Shown here piece by piece: positions 53,440 through 63,459 of a stretch of DNA of 64,000 nucleotides; within the stretch, counting starts at the first letter, position 1, and every line of letters starts with the position of its first letter. The notes under the pieces are model-generated. The model was not told the DNA's origin, did no database searches, and was given only the letters and a program-made list of their open reading frames with translations. Location: NCBI RefSeq assembly GCF_008001235.1, contig NZ_CP040751.1:2215001-2279000 (forward strand), written 5' to 3'. Both the position numbers and the translations under genes were made by a program. The DNA comes from Salidesulfovibrio onnuriiensis. Lineage in GTDB: Bacteria > Desulfobacterota > Desulfovibrionia > Desulfovibrionales > Desulfovibrionaceae.

Positions 53440-53955
53440 ATGAACGAAAGATCGGGGATCGTGACGTTTCAGGGAAGTCCGCTGACTTTGTTGGGAAATG
53501 AAGTGCGCGTCGGCGACACTGCTCCGGATTTTACCGCAGTGGATAACGATATGAATCCGGTTTCCCTGGCCGATTTCAAGGGAAAGAAACTGATTCTCGC
53601 TGCAGTTCCCTCGCTGGATACTCCCGTGTGCGATATGGAAACGCGCAGGTTCAACACCGAGGCGGCGTCCCTAGGGAGCGACGTGAAGATCGTGACCCTG
53701 AGCATGGATCTGCCTTTTGCGCAGAAGCGCTGGTGCGGCGCCGCGGGGGTCGATGCGGTCCGTACGCTTTCGGACCACCGCGAGGCGAGTTTCGGCACGG
53801 CTTACGGTGTGTTGATCAAGGAACTTCGGCTGTTGGCGCGGGCTGTTTTTGTCGTTGATCCGTCAGGGACGGTGGTCCATGCGGAGTATGTTCCCGACAT
53901 CACCCGGGAACCTGAGTATGAAGCGGTTTTGAATGCCGTGAAATCAATTGGTTAG
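53440..53955 (+). CDS. tpx: Thiol peroxidase (Tpx-type peroxiredoxin)
   Basis: A 171-residue peroxiredoxin reducing H2O2 and alkyl hydroperoxides with thioredoxin. Peroxidatic C64 lies in SLDTPVCDMETRRFN and resolving C99 in FAQKRWCGAAG, 35 residues on, the atypical 2-Cys Tpx layout. It stands alone. A GGGGA site lies about eight bases before the ATG. In an anaerobe it would help survive oxygen exposure. Confidence 0.96.
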   Translation: MNERSGIVTFQGSPLTLLGNEVRVGDTAPDFTAVDNDMNPVSLADFKGKKLILAAVPSLDTPVCDMETRRFNTEAASLGSDVKIVTLSMDLPFAQKRWCGAAGVDAVRTLSDHREASFGTAYGVLIKELRLLARAVFVVDPSGTVVHAEYVPDITREPEYEAVLNAVKSIG

Positions 53956-54019
53956 TATCCTGTGCGACAGGAGAGTGCATTCTCTTGACCATGGGAGGAA
54001 TGAAGGATATCTATTACGT

Positions 54020-54035
54020 ATGAACATATGTTCAT
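54020..54035. promoter_or_regulatory. ArsR-type operator palindrome 1
   Basis: ATGAACATATGTTCAT is a perfect 16-bp palindrome 13 bases before the chosen arsR start, suited to autoregulation. A related imperfect palindrome lies before the permease. Confidence 0.7.
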
Positions 54036-54048
54036 GGAAGAGGGCGAA

Positions 54049-54411
54049 ATGACAGGAAACGCATGCAACCACTCGGAAAAGCATGGTGAAAATGTAGGTC
54101 AGGTCAGGACCGCAATGCTCAGCGAAAAGGATTTCCTTTTTTTGGCGGAGCTGTTCAAGGCCCTGGGTGACTATACCCGAGTCAGAATTCTGTACGCGCT
54201 TTCCGTTTCTGAATTGTGCGTCTGTGCCTTGGCGGAGGTTCTGGATATGTCCCAGTCGGCCATTTCCCATCAGCTCAGGCTGCTTCGGGCGGCGCGGCTG
54301 GTCCGGTACAGAAAGGAAGGGAAGAACGTGTATTATGCGCTGGATGATGACCATGTGGCCAATCTTCTTCAGCAAGGACTTGATCACATCAGGGAAGAGG
54401 GGCAGGCATAG
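54049..54411 (+). CDS. ArsR/SmtB family metal-responsive repressor
   Basis: A 120-residue winged helix-turn-helix repressor. ELFKALGDYTRVRILYAL and DMSQSAISHQLRLLRAARLV are the family DNA-binding core. The metal site CxC in ELCVCALAEVL (C57, C59) matches the alpha-3 type that binds arsenite, cadmium, zinc or similar; extra N-terminal Cys/His (NACNHSEKHGE) may add ligands as in CadC. Start 54049 is chosen for AGAGGG upstream and because earlier ATGs lie inside the operator palindrome. It should repress itself and the permease. Confidence 0.9.
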   Translation: MTGNACNHSEKHGENVGQVRTAMLSEKDFLFLAELFKALGDYTRVRILYALSVSELCVCALAEVLDMSQSAISHQLRLLRAARLVRYRKEGKNVYYALDDDHVANLLQQGLDHIREEGQA

Positions 54412-54440
54412 CCTGCCTTCATTCTCTTTTTTTGAATTTT

Positions 54441-54460
54441 ATATGAACATTTGATCATAT
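54441..54460. promoter_or_regulatory. ArsR-type operator 2, before the permease
   Basis: ATATGAACATTTGATCATAT has half-sites ATATGAACA and TGATCATAT that match as inverted repeats at eight of nine positions. It resembles operator 1 and lies 12 bases before the permease start. It suggests the permease can be repressed separately from arsR. Confidence 0.65.
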
Positions 54461-54472
54461 GTAGGTATGAGT

Positions 54473-55546
54473 ATGGAAGACGTGAGCGTATTGTTTTTGA
54501 ATATTGTTGCCGAGTCGTGGCATGTCCTGGTGGACGCCTCGCCATACGTGCTACTGGGTTTTTTTGTGGCCGGCCTGCTTAAGGCCGTGGTTCCGGACTC
54601 CTTTATGGCGCGTCATCTGGGCGGCAGGTCGTTTTGGTCCGTTCTCAAAGCCGCGCTCATAGGTGTTCCCTTGCCACTGTGCTCCTGCGGGGTGCTACCC
54701 GCCGCAATGGGATTGCGCAGGCAGGGGGCGGGGAAGGGAGCCGCCACCGCATTCATGATTTCCACGCCGGAAACAGGTGTGGACTCCATTGCCATCACCT
54801 ATGCGCTCATGGATCCGGTCATGACCGTTGCCAGGCCCGTTGCAGCTTTTATTACCGCAATTCTTGCAGGCATTCTGGTCAATGTCTTCCCGGAGGACGA
54901 TTCGCGGCTTCCGCTGGAAGCCCTTGTCCATACAGGGCATAATCATGGTTGTGGCTGTCAGGGAGAATGCGGGCACCAGGCTTCTTCCGTCTGGCAGCGT
55001 TTCAAGGGCGGGATGGATTTCGCCTTCGGCGAGATGATTTCCGATATAGGTCGCTGGCTTTTGCTGGGGGTGCTCATTGCCGGGGTGATCGCCGCAGTCG
55101 TGCCTGCGGATTTCATTGAGCGCTATGTGGGGCAGGGCTTTTTGTCACTGCTGATCATGCTGGTGGTGGGACTGCCTCTGTATGTCTGCGCAACCGCTTC
55201 CACCCCCATTGCAGCGTCACTGTTGCTCAAGGGGCTTTCTCCTGGCGCGGCGTTGGTGTTCCTGTTGGCCGGGCCAGCCACCAACGGGGCCACCATCACG
55301 GTCATGCTCAAGGTGCTCGGCAAAAGGGCGGCCATGCTGTATCTCGCCGCAATCGCCGTGTCTTCATTGGCTCTTGGATGGCTGGTGGATCGTATCTATG
55401 ACCATTTCAATTTGGATATACGTGCGGTCATTGCGGACGCGGGCGAAGTGCTGCCGGAATGGTTCGGCATTCTTTGTGCCCTGGTGCTGCTTGGCCTTAT
55501 TGTCTGGTCTTACCTGCGCAAGGGGACATGTGATTGTTGCCATTGA
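54473..55546 (+). CDS. Metal or metalloid efflux permease (UPF0718/SO_0444-like)
   Basis: A 357-residue integral membrane protein with about eight helices. The LPLCSCGVLPAAMGLRRQGAG motif with its paired Cys and later ISTPETGVDSI are family signatures; ASTPIAASLLLKGLSPGAAL is the second-half counterpart. A central cytoplasmic loop (HTGHNHGCGCQGECGHQ) rich in His and Cys should bind metal. Relatives include organoarsenical (ArsP) and copper/zinc (SO_0444) exporters. Start 54473 has GTAGG seven bases upstream; ATG 54467 is also possible. Controlled by the adjacent ArsR. Confidence 0.88.
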   Translation: MEDVSVLFLNIVAESWHVLVDASPYVLLGFFVAGLLKAVVPDSFMARHLGGRSFWSVLKAALIGVPLPLCSCGVLPAAMGLRRQGAGKGAATAFMISTPETGVDSIAITYALMDPVMTVARPVAAFITAILAGILVNVFPEDDSRLPLEALVHTGHNHGCGCQGECGHQASSVWQRFKGGMDFAFGEMISDIGRWLLLGVLIAGVIAAVVPADFIERYVGQGFLSLLIMLVVGLPLYVCATASTPIAASLLLKGLSPGAALVFLLAGPATNGATITVMLKVLGKRAAMLYLAAIAVSSLALGWLVDRIYDHFNLDIRAVIADAGEVLPEWFGILCALVLLGLIVWSYLRKGTCDCCH

Positions 55547-55622
55547 TGTCAAGGGAGCAATGGTTGTTCATATGTAAGTGGAAACGGTTATTTTCTTTAC
55601 AAAGTTATAGAAATATGAATAT

Positions 55623-55650
55623 GGGCCTAGTTTGTTTCAGGCCCTATTTT
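55623..55650 (+). terminator. Possible terminator after the permease
   Basis: GGGCCT (55623-55628) pairs with AGGCCC (55639-55644) and is followed by TATTTTA. Stem is short. A further TGTTCATAT half-site lies at 55565-55573. Confidence 0.55.
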
Positions 55651-55679
55651 ATTAACTGATATTCACACAGGGGTGGGAT

Positions 55680-56288
55680 ATGCAAAGATTCATACTGATT
55701 CTCATGGGTTTGTTTGTTTTTCTTGCTGCGGGTTGCAATGGTATTCAGGTGGTGGACAATACCTACGACTCTATTGGCGGCAAGAAGTTTCACGTTGTTG
55801 AAGATTATGAGTACAAGGGAATTGTTGATGCTTACTCCAAAAGCAACTGCCCTAGCTGCTCTGCAGGTAATCAGGTGTCGGCATTGAAAGTTCGTTCCGA
55901 TTTGTTTGTAAAGGCTGATGAAAACAAGAAGGTACAGGGTTTTGCTTTTATTGAGCGTCGGAACAGCGGAAGCCGCTATTATTGGTTGCCGGAAAAAGGG
56001 CCGCGCTGTGAACTGAGTGGATTTCCTTATGTTGAGCAGTTCTTTTTTTCCGATGGCTCGGACAATTATTCCCAGTATTATGTCGGTTACCTGACTAACA
56101 GCGGATATGACCTGACTTTGAAGGAAGGAGTTACCTGTATTGCGCTGAGGCGTAATTTTACCAAGACGACAAAAGGCGTTCTTGCCCAGTGCATTGATAC
56201 TGAACAGCTGCCGAAAGATTTATCCCAGGGAGAGTTGGAAGAGTATCTCAGAAACGAGATTCGGAAAACATTTACCCAGGTGGACTAG
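55680..56288 (+). CDS. Putative lipoprotein of unknown function
   Basis: A 202-residue exported lipoprotein. The signal peptide ends with lipobox LAAGC, giving lipidated C19. The mature part is hydrophilic and has NCPSCSAGNQ and ALRRNF, but no family I recognise. Its base composition looks slightly richer in A and T than its neighbours. GGGGTGGGAT lies just before the ATG. It stands alone with a terminator downstream. Confidence 0.78.
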   Translation: MQRFILILMGLFVFLAAGCNGIQVVDNTYDSIGGKKFHVVEDYEYKGIVDAYSKSNCPSCSAGNQVSALKVRSDLFVKADENKKVQGFAFIERRNSGSRYYWLPEKGPRCELSGFPYVEQFFFSDGSDNYSQYYVGYLTNSGYDLTLKEGVTCIALRRNFTKTTKGVLAQCIDTEQLPKDLSQGELEEYLRNEIRKTFTQVD

Positions 56289-56299
56289 AATCGTTTGCT

Positions 56300-56329
56300 A
56301 AAGGCGGCCTTCGGGCCGCCTTTCTTTTT
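56300..56329 (+). terminator. Terminator after the lipoprotein gene
   Basis: AAAGGCGGCC and GGCCGCCTTT form a perfect 10-bp stem around TTCG, followed by CTTTTT. Confidence 0.93.
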
Positions 56330-56494
56330 GGTTTGGCGCGTGCTACCCGACTATGGCGGCACGCGCATTTTTTTGCCGGAAAGGTTGTGTTTTTTTCAGT
56401 ATTGTATGAAGAAATTGTGCAGCTCGGGGAGCTATCCCGAGCCTGAGTGTTACTACTGATCACAAATTTAAATATATCAACAGCAAAGGTTTGA

Positions 56495-57460
56495 ATGGTT
56501 AATCACAAACTTGAATTCGAGGACAACGAACTGGCCCGGCAGCTTTTCGGGCCCCAGGAAACCCATCTGCGCCTGATTGCCGAACGCTTCGGCCTCAAGA
56601 TAGAAAGCCGCGGCAACAAGGCTATCGTCACCTCCCTGGAGGATGACAAGGAGAGCGTCGACCTGGCATCAAGGGTAATGACCCAGCTTTACGGCATGCT
56701 CCGGGCGGGCAAGAAGATCCATCCGCAGGATGTGGACCTGGCCTGCCGCATCTTGGACCGCGAGCCAGGCGCCAACATCGGCAAGGTCTTCCAGAGGGAT
56801 GTCTCGGCCGGTTCGCCCAAGAAGGGAGTGGTGCCCAAGACCATCAACCAGCGCACCTATCTCGACGCGATCCGTGAAAAGGACATGACCTTCGGTATCG
56901 GCCCTGCGGGCACCGGAAAGACCTACCTGGCCGTGGCCATGGCTGTGGGTGCGCTGTTGCGCCGCGAGGTAAAGCGTATCGTGCTGACCCGTCCGGCCGT
57001 GGAAGCAGGTGAAAAGCTCGGCTTCCTGCCCGGTGATCTCGTGGAGAAGATCAATCCCTATCTGCGGCCGCTGTATGACTCGCTGCACGCCATGCTCGAT
57101 TTCGAGAAGGTCAAGGAATACATGGAGACCGGGGTTATCGAGGTGGCTCCGTTGGCCTTTATGCGCGGCCGGACCATCAACGACGCGTTCATCATTCTGG
57201 ACGAGGCCCAGAACACCACGCCCGAACAGATGAAGATGTTCCTGACCCGTCTCGGCTTCGGTTCCCGGGCCGTGGTCACGGGCGACATCACCCAGATCGA
57301 CTTGCCACAGCATAGCAGATCCGGCTTGCTGCACGCCATGAAGGTGCTCGCAAAGGTCGAGGGCATCGAGTTCGTCACCTTTGATGATCAGGATGTCATC
57401 CGCCACCCGCTGGTGGGACGCATCGTCAAGGCCTATGACCGGGACTCGGGAGGGAAATGA
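56495..57460 (+). CDS. phoH: PhoH family ATPase
   Basis: A 321-residue protein with an N-terminal ~110-residue PhoH-associated region and a P-loop domain. Walker A is GPAGTGKTYLAVAMAVGAL; Walker B is FIILDEAQNTTPEQMKMFLTRLG (seen at about 228-250). VEAGEKLGFLPGDL is a family signature. PhoH proteins bind ATP and are linked with RNA metabolism and YbeY. It overlaps ybeY as ATGA. Confidence 0.95.
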   Translation: MVNHKLEFEDNELARQLFGPQETHLRLIAERFGLKIESRGNKAIVTSLEDDKESVDLASRVMTQLYGMLRAGKKIHPQDVDLACRILDREPGANIGKVFQRDVSAGSPKKGVVPKTINQRTYLDAIREKDMTFGIGPAGTGKTYLAVAMAVGALLRREVKRIVLTRPAVEAGEKLGFLPGDLVEKINPYLRPLYDSLHAMLDFEKVKEYMETGVIEVAPLAFMRGRTINDAFIILDEAQNTTPEQMKMFLTRLGFGSRAVVTGDITQIDLPQHSRSGLLHAMKVLAKVEGIEFVTFDDQDVIRHPLVGRIVKAYDRDSGGK

Positions 57461-57933
57461 TGCCGGCCAATCCCATACAGATCCTTCGGCAGTGCGCCCG
57501 CTGGGATCCCGTGTTTCCGCTTTCGTTCCATGAATTACAGGACGTCATTGCCCGAATTCTGGAAGCCTTGGGCTACGATGATGCGGCCCTGACGCTCAAG
57601 TTGGTGGACGATGTGGAGATAGCCCGGCTCAATAGCGAATTTCTGGGCTGTTTCGGCCCCACCAATGTGCTTAGCTTTCCCGCCCGGGAGCAGGAGGGCG
57701 AGGACGGAGACGGTTATCTCGGCGAGATCGCCTTGTCTGTGGATACCCTGGCCCGCGAAGTCGATCTTTACGGCCAGGATCCCGTGGAGCATCTGGTGCG
57801 CTTGTTGGCCCATGCCATCCTGCACTTGGCCGGCTTCGATCATGGCGAGGTCATGGATTCCCTGACCGAAACCGCTGTGGATGCCTTCAGGGATGGTGAC
57901 TTTGACCAGGAGGGACTGCATGCCCAGGCATAA
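57457..57933 (+). CDS. ybeY: Endoribonuclease YbeY
   Basis: A 158-residue zinc endoribonuclease that matures rRNA ends and takes part in ribosome quality control. The metal motif H-x3-H-x5-H is HAILHLAGFDH. FGPTNVLSFPA and YLGEIALSVD are also typical. It overlaps phoH by four bases and the following sensor gene by 14 bases, so the three should be cotranscribed. Confidence 0.95.
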   Translation: MMPANPIQILRQCARWDPVFPLSFHELQDVIARILEALGYDDAALTLKLVDDVEIARLNSEFLGCFGPTNVLSFPAREQEGEDGDGYLGEIALSVDTLAREVDLYGQDPVEHLVRLLAHAILHLAGFDHGEVMDSLTETAVDAFRDGDFDQEGLHAQA

Positions 57934-59497
57934 AGCCATTTGTGGAACCCGTTTGTATTCCATGCTTTTTTATGGCGTCATTTTCGCCACCCTGGCCGTG
58001 GGCGGGCTTGTTTTTTGGGGCATTCGCGATTTTCGGAAGGATGTCGCCACGGTGGCCGTGGAAAACTCCACCCGGGGCATGGCCGGGGCCGTGCAGATGT
58101 TGGTCAATGCCGTTGCCCGGTCCGATTCGGAAATGGGCCTCAACGAGCTGGAGAATCTCGATACCGGATATCTGCGCAAAACCTGCGCCCAGTTTTTCAA
58201 GCAGCAGGCCTCGTTGAGCGGGGTCATGGTCGGGGATGGCGAGGGGATACTTTATGCCGTCACCCGTGGCGACAAGGGCTTTCGCGAATGGCTGCCGCAG
58301 CGGGAGGACAGGGACAAGGTTTCCTGGAACCTTTTGAAAAAGGACGGATCCATAACCTCCTTTGTTCCCAAGCAGGCCGGTGACGTGAGTCGGCTCAACG
58401 CCATGTTTGCCGATGAGTTCAAGCATCTGGAGCCCGGCCAGGTCAACTGGTCCAGCTATTACAGGCTGTATCAGAACGGGGAATCCTGGATCACTGCATC
58501 CGTGCTGATCCCCGTGGGCAATACCGGCTCTTCCGTCATGCTTTCCTTTGTCATGCCCATTGATGTCATCGTCAATCAGCTGGCCCATGCCGAACACGGG
58601 GTGGCCGAAAGCATCTTCATCTATTGGGACAGCGGCAAGCTCATGGAGATTCCCCTGGCCAGCGGTGGGCAGGTGGCCGGAGATCGGGCCAGCCGGGCCG
58701 TTCAGCCGTCCGAGGCGGTGAATCCTGCCATCCGGCGCGCCGGGGAGTTGCTGGCCGCCAAGACCGCCTCCAAGGTGACCCCTTTCCGGTTCATGGTGGA
58801 TGACCAGGCGTGGTGGGCGGATCTCGAGGCCTTGTCCGTGTTCGGCGAATCCATGTATATCGGCGTGACCATGCCCGAGCGTGTGGTGTTTTCGACACTG
58901 ACCAGCGATCATTTCATCGCCGTGGGCGGAGTCGTGCTGTTGCTCATGTCCGGAGTTGTGCTGTTCCTGCTCAGGAAGAACAGGTCGCGCATCGAGGCCA
59001 TGGGCAAGCGCCAGGATATGGCCACGACCCCCGAAGACGTTCTGAGACTTATTGCCGGGGGCGAATCCTCGCGCCTCGAGTTCAAGCAGACCCTGCGTTT
59101 CAATATCAAGGCCGGAAAGAACGGCAGGGAGATCGAGCAGGCCAACATCAAGACCATTGCGGCCTTTCTCAATTCCGAGGGTGGCACCCTGCTTGTGGGC
59201 GTGGCCGACAGCGGGGCTGTCACCGGCCTCGGCGACGACAACTTCGAAAGCGACGACCGGGCTCTTCTGCACTTCAACAATCTCGTGAACCAGTACATCG
59301 GGGCCGAATTCGCCTCCTACGTCAATACCGCGGTCATCGAGGTGCAGGGCGAAAAGGTGCTCCGGGCCCATTGCGTGCCGGCCGGGACTCCCGCCTTTTT
59401 CCAGAAGGGGCAGGTGGAGGAGTTCTATGTCCGGTCCGGACCGGCCAGCAGACCCCTGAGCCTGAGCCAGTTTCATGAATGGCTCCAGAATCGCTAG
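57920..59497 (+). CDS. Membrane sensor with cytoplasmic AlbA_2 (Schlafen-like) domain
   Basis: A 525-residue protein. Helix 1 (~10-33, LYSMLFYGVIFATLAVGGLVF) and helix 2 (~331-353, IAVGGVVLLLMSGVVLFLL) flank a ~300-residue periplasmic part that resembles a double Cache sensor (DGEGILYAVTRGDKGF, YRLYQNGESWITAS). The C-terminus from ~380 is an AlbA_2/Schlafen-type domain: SSRLEFKQTLRF, AFLNSEGGTLLVGVADSG, VTGLGDD. AlbA_2 is a putative nucleic-acid-binding or nuclease domain. Start 57920 has an AGGAGGGA site and overlaps ybeY. Combining extracytoplasmic sensing with AlbA_2 is unusual; function unknown. Confidence 0.85.
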   Translation: MPRHKAICGTRLYSMLFYGVIFATLAVGGLVFWGIRDFRKDVATVAVENSTRGMAGAVQMLVNAVARSDSEMGLNELENLDTGYLRKTCAQFFKQQASLSGVMVGDGEGILYAVTRGDKGFREWLPQREDRDKVSWNLLKKDGSITSFVPKQAGDVSRLNAMFADEFKHLEPGQVNWSSYYRLYQNGESWITASVLIPVGNTGSSVMLSFVMPIDVIVNQLAHAEHGVAESIFIYWDSGKLMEIPLASGGQVAGDRASRAVQPSEAVNPAIRRAGELLAAKTASKVTPFRFMVDDQAWWADLEALSVFGESMYIGVTMPERVVFSTLTSDHFIAVGGVVLLLMSGVVLFLLRKNRSRIEAMGKRQDMATTPEDVLRLIAGGESSRLEFKQTLRFNIKAGKNGREIEQANIKTIAAFLNSEGGTLLVGVADSGAVTGLGDDNFESDDRALLHFNNLVNQYIGAEFASYVNTAVIEVQGEKVLRAHCVPAGTPAFFQKGQVEEFYVRSGPASRPLSLSQFHEWLQNR

Positions 59498-59608
59498 AGC
59501 CTTTCTGTCTTTTGCGGTGCCGGGGCTCAAAGGGCTTTACATTCGTGGTGTTATCGGCAAGGATCATCCCCCTTCAACGCTGTTGTTCTAACAATGGAGT
59601 GAGTGCAC

Positions 59609-60508
59609 ATGACCAAACACTTTTTGTCCATGCTGGACATGCCTCAGGAAGAAGCCTGGAACGTTCTCAAGCGCGCCAAGGAAATGAAGGACAACAAGGT
59701 CCGGACCAACCTGCTGGACGGCAAGGTTGTTCTCATGATTTTCGAGAAGGCTTCCACCCGTACCCGAGTCTCGTTCGAAGTCGGCATTCGACAGCTCGGG
59801 GGCGATCCTGTTTTCATTGCGGCCAAGGATTCCCAGCTTGGCCGTTCCGAACCCCTGGAAGATACGGCCCGCGTGCTGTCCCGTTACGCGGACGGCCTGG
59901 TGGTCCGAACCTTCGGGCAGAGGAAGCTCGATATCCTGGCCGAATACGGCACCATCCCTGTCATCAATGCGCTGACGGATGAATATCATCCCTGCCAGCT
60001 CATGAGCGACATGCTGACTATGTATGAGCGAACCCCGGACCTGAGAAACGTCAAGGTGGCGTGGATCGGCGACGGCAACAACATGGCTCATTCCTTTATC
60101 AATTCCGCCGCGCTGTTCGGTTTCGAACTGGCGCTGGCCATACCGGAGGGTTACGACCCGGATCAGGAGATCATGGAGAAGGCCGCCGCCTTGGGCGCCA
60201 ACTTCAAAATTACCCGAGATCCTGCCGAAGCCGCCGCCGGTGCCCATTTCATCAATACCGATGTATGGGCCAGCATGGGACAGGAAGAAGAGCAGCGCAT
60301 CCGCGAAGAAGCCTTCCGGGGATTCATCGTGGACGAGGCCCTCATGGCCAAGGCCGCTCCTGACGTCAAGTTCATGCATTGCCTGCCCGCCCATTGCGGC
60401 GAGGAAGTTTCCGCCGGGGTGTTTGAATCCTCGGCCTCCATTGTCTGGGACCAGGCCGAAAACCGGCTCCATGCCCAGAAGGCAATCATGGAATGGATTT
60501 GGAAATAA
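59609..60508 (+). CDS. argF: Ornithine carbamoyltransferase
   Basis: A 299-residue enzyme joining carbamoyl phosphate and ornithine into citrulline. SxRTR is EKASTRTRVSFEVGI, and the ornithine motif HCLPAH appears as FMHCLPAHCGEEVS. DEYHPCQLMSDMLTMYE is also conserved. Start 59609 is chosen for GGAG nine bases upstream; GTG 59603 is too close. It heads argF-argG-argH and uses carbamoyl phosphate from CarAB. Confidence 0.96.
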   Translation: MTKHFLSMLDMPQEEAWNVLKRAKEMKDNKVRTNLLDGKVVLMIFEKASTRTRVSFEVGIRQLGGDPVFIAAKDSQLGRSEPLEDTARVLSRYADGLVVRTFGQRKLDILAEYGTIPVINALTDEYHPCQLMSDMLTMYERTPDLRNVKVAWIGDGNNMAHSFINSAALFGFELALAIPEGYDPDQEIMEKAAALGANFKITRDPAEAAAGAHFINTDVWASMGQEEEQRIREEAFRGFIVDEALMAKAAPDVKFMHCLPAHCGEEVSAGVFESSASIVWDQAENRLHAQKAIMEWIWK

Positions 60509-60538
60509 TAAAGTTTTTAAGGATTTCAGGTAATAAAA

Positions 60539-61771
<1,233 letters not shown>

Positions 61772-61774
61772 CCT

Positions 61775-63154
61775 ATGTCTGAAAAGAAAATGTGGGGAGG
61801 GCGGTTCGCTGAGCGGACCGCCGCTTCCATGGAAGCATATTCCGAGTCCGTATCCTTTGACTGGCGGCTTTACCGTGAGGACATCCGCGGTTCCCAGGCC
61901 CATGCCCGCATGCTGGCCAAGCAGGGTTTTCTGACGGCAGGGGAAGCCGAGACCATAGTCAAGGGCCTGGATACGGTTCGTGAAGAGATAGAGTCCGGGA
62001 CCTTTGAATGGAAGGTGGAGATGGAGGATGTTCATATGAACATCGAATCCCGTCTCACCGAAATCATCGGCCCGCTGGGCGGCAAGTTGCACACGGCCCG
62101 CAGCCGTAACGACCAGGTGGCTTTGGGATTCCGTTTGCACGTGGCCAACCGCCTATCCGAATGGCGGCGTTTGCTCCAGGCCGTGGTTGCCGAATTCGCG
62201 GCGCAGGCCGAGGCCCATGCCGAAACCCTGCTGCCCGGCTGCACCCATTTCCAGCCCGCCCAGCCCGTGAGCCTCGCGCATCATTTACTGGCCTACTGCC
62301 AGATGTTCATGCGCGATGCGGAACGCGTGGAAGACTGCCTGAAGCGCGTGCGCGTTTCTCCGCTCGGTGCGGCAGCACTTGCCGGGACCACGCACCCCGT
62401 GGATCCGCAGGCCGTGTGCGACGACCTGGGGCTCGACCGGATTTTCTCCAACAGCATGGACGCGGTTTCCGACCGTGACTTCGTGCTTGAGGCCCTGTTC
62501 TGCGGCAGCCTGGTCATGGCCCATCTCTCCCGCTTCTGCGAAGAGGTCATCATCTGGGCCAACCCCAATTTCGGGTTTGTGAAGCTGCCGGACGCCTATT
62601 CCACGGGGTCCTCCATCATGCCCCAGAAAAAGAACCCGGACGCCTGCGAGATCATGCGCGGCAAGACCGGGCGGGTCTATGGCTCGCTCATGTCCATGCT
62701 CACGGTCATCAAGGGACTGCCCATGACCTACAACCGCGACCTTCAGGAGGACAAGGAGCCCTTCTTCGACGCGGACCGCACCGTGCGCATGTCCCTTGAA
62801 GTCATGGCCGGAATGTTGCCCGGGCTTTCCTTTATCCCCGAACGCATGGCGGCCACCATGAAGAAAGGCTTTTTGAACGCCACCGAACTTGCCGACTATC
62901 TGGCGGCCAAGGGAATCCCTTTCCGCGAGGCGCACCACATTACCGGTGCGGCGGTTGCCCATGCCGAGGCCGCTGGCAAGGGGCTCGAGGAGTTTTCTCT
63001 TGCCGAGCTGCAGCAGTTCTCCGCGGCCGTGGAAGAGGATGTCTTCGAGGTCCTGGGGTACGATGCCGCCGTCAGGAGGCGAACCTCGCCGGGCGGAACC
63101 GGACCCGAGTCCGTGGCCGGGCAGCTTGCCGCCGTCAGGGCGTGGCTGGCCTAA
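61775..63154 (+). CDS. argH: Argininosuccinate lyase
   Basis: A 459-residue fumarase-superfamily enzyme splitting argininosuccinate to arginine and fumarate. Signature [15 protein letters not shown] is present, with [16 protein letters not shown] and the catalytic region [25 protein letters not shown] is a normal start. No clear ribosome site is visible, so it likely depends on coupling to argG three bases upstream. A terminator lies about 160 bases downstream. Confidence 0.97.
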   Translation: MSEKKMWGGRFAERTAASMEAYSESVSFDWRLYREDIRGSQAHARMLAKQGFLTAGEAETIVKGLDTVREEIESGTFEWKVEMEDVHMNIESRLTEIIGPLGGKLHTARSRNDQVALGFRLHVANRLSEWRRLLQAVVAEFAAQAEAHAETLLPGCTHFQPAQPVSLAHHLLAYCQMFMRDAERVEDCLKRVRVSPLGAAALAGTTHPVDPQAVCDDLGLDRIFSNSMDAVSDRDFVLEALFCGSLVMAHLSRFCEEVIIWANPNFGFVKLPDAYSTGSSIMPQKKNPDACEIMRGKTGRVYGSLMSMLTVIKGLPMTYNRDLQEDKEPFFDADRTVRMSLEVMAGMLPGLSFIPERMAATMKKGFLNATELADYLAAKGIPFREAHHITGAAVAHAEAAGKGLEEFSLAELQQFSAAVEEDVFEVLGYDAAVRRRTSPGGTGPESVAGQLAAVRAWLA

Positions 63155-63310
63155 GATCCTGCCGCGTTCGGGCATTCCTTGCTCATTTTCATGTGACCGC
63201 AGCTTGCCTGCCGGATGGGCAGGGGGCTCAATTCATGGTCTTTTTTGACTTCGCAAGTTGCGGTCCGGTTTTCTTTGCTGTAACATTTTTAGGAACGATT
63301 CCTTGCTGAA

Positions 63311-63349
63311 GCGTGGGGCAAATAATCAAACATTGCCCCTTGCTTTTTT
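63311..63349 (+). terminator. Probable terminator of the arg cluster
   Basis: GGGGCAA (63315-63321) and TTGCCCC (63333-63339) pair, with a further AAGC/GCTT pairing outside after a two-base mismatch, followed by a T run. Apart from this, 63155-63459 shows no gene; it must also hold the ftsH promoter. Confidence 0.75.
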
Positions 63350-63459
63350 CGAACAAGGCATTACGTTCACTAAGATTGTTTTTTGATTGTCGTTTGCGGC
63401 CGGAATTCTTTCCCAATTCCCTTCCGCCGCAATGCACACAAATGCGCAAGGAGCATTTC

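Noticed and set aside
57887-59530. 547-residue open frame antisense to the AlbA_2 sensor gene
   Set aside because: Composition of a shadow frame; the plus strand has clear membrane helices and domains.
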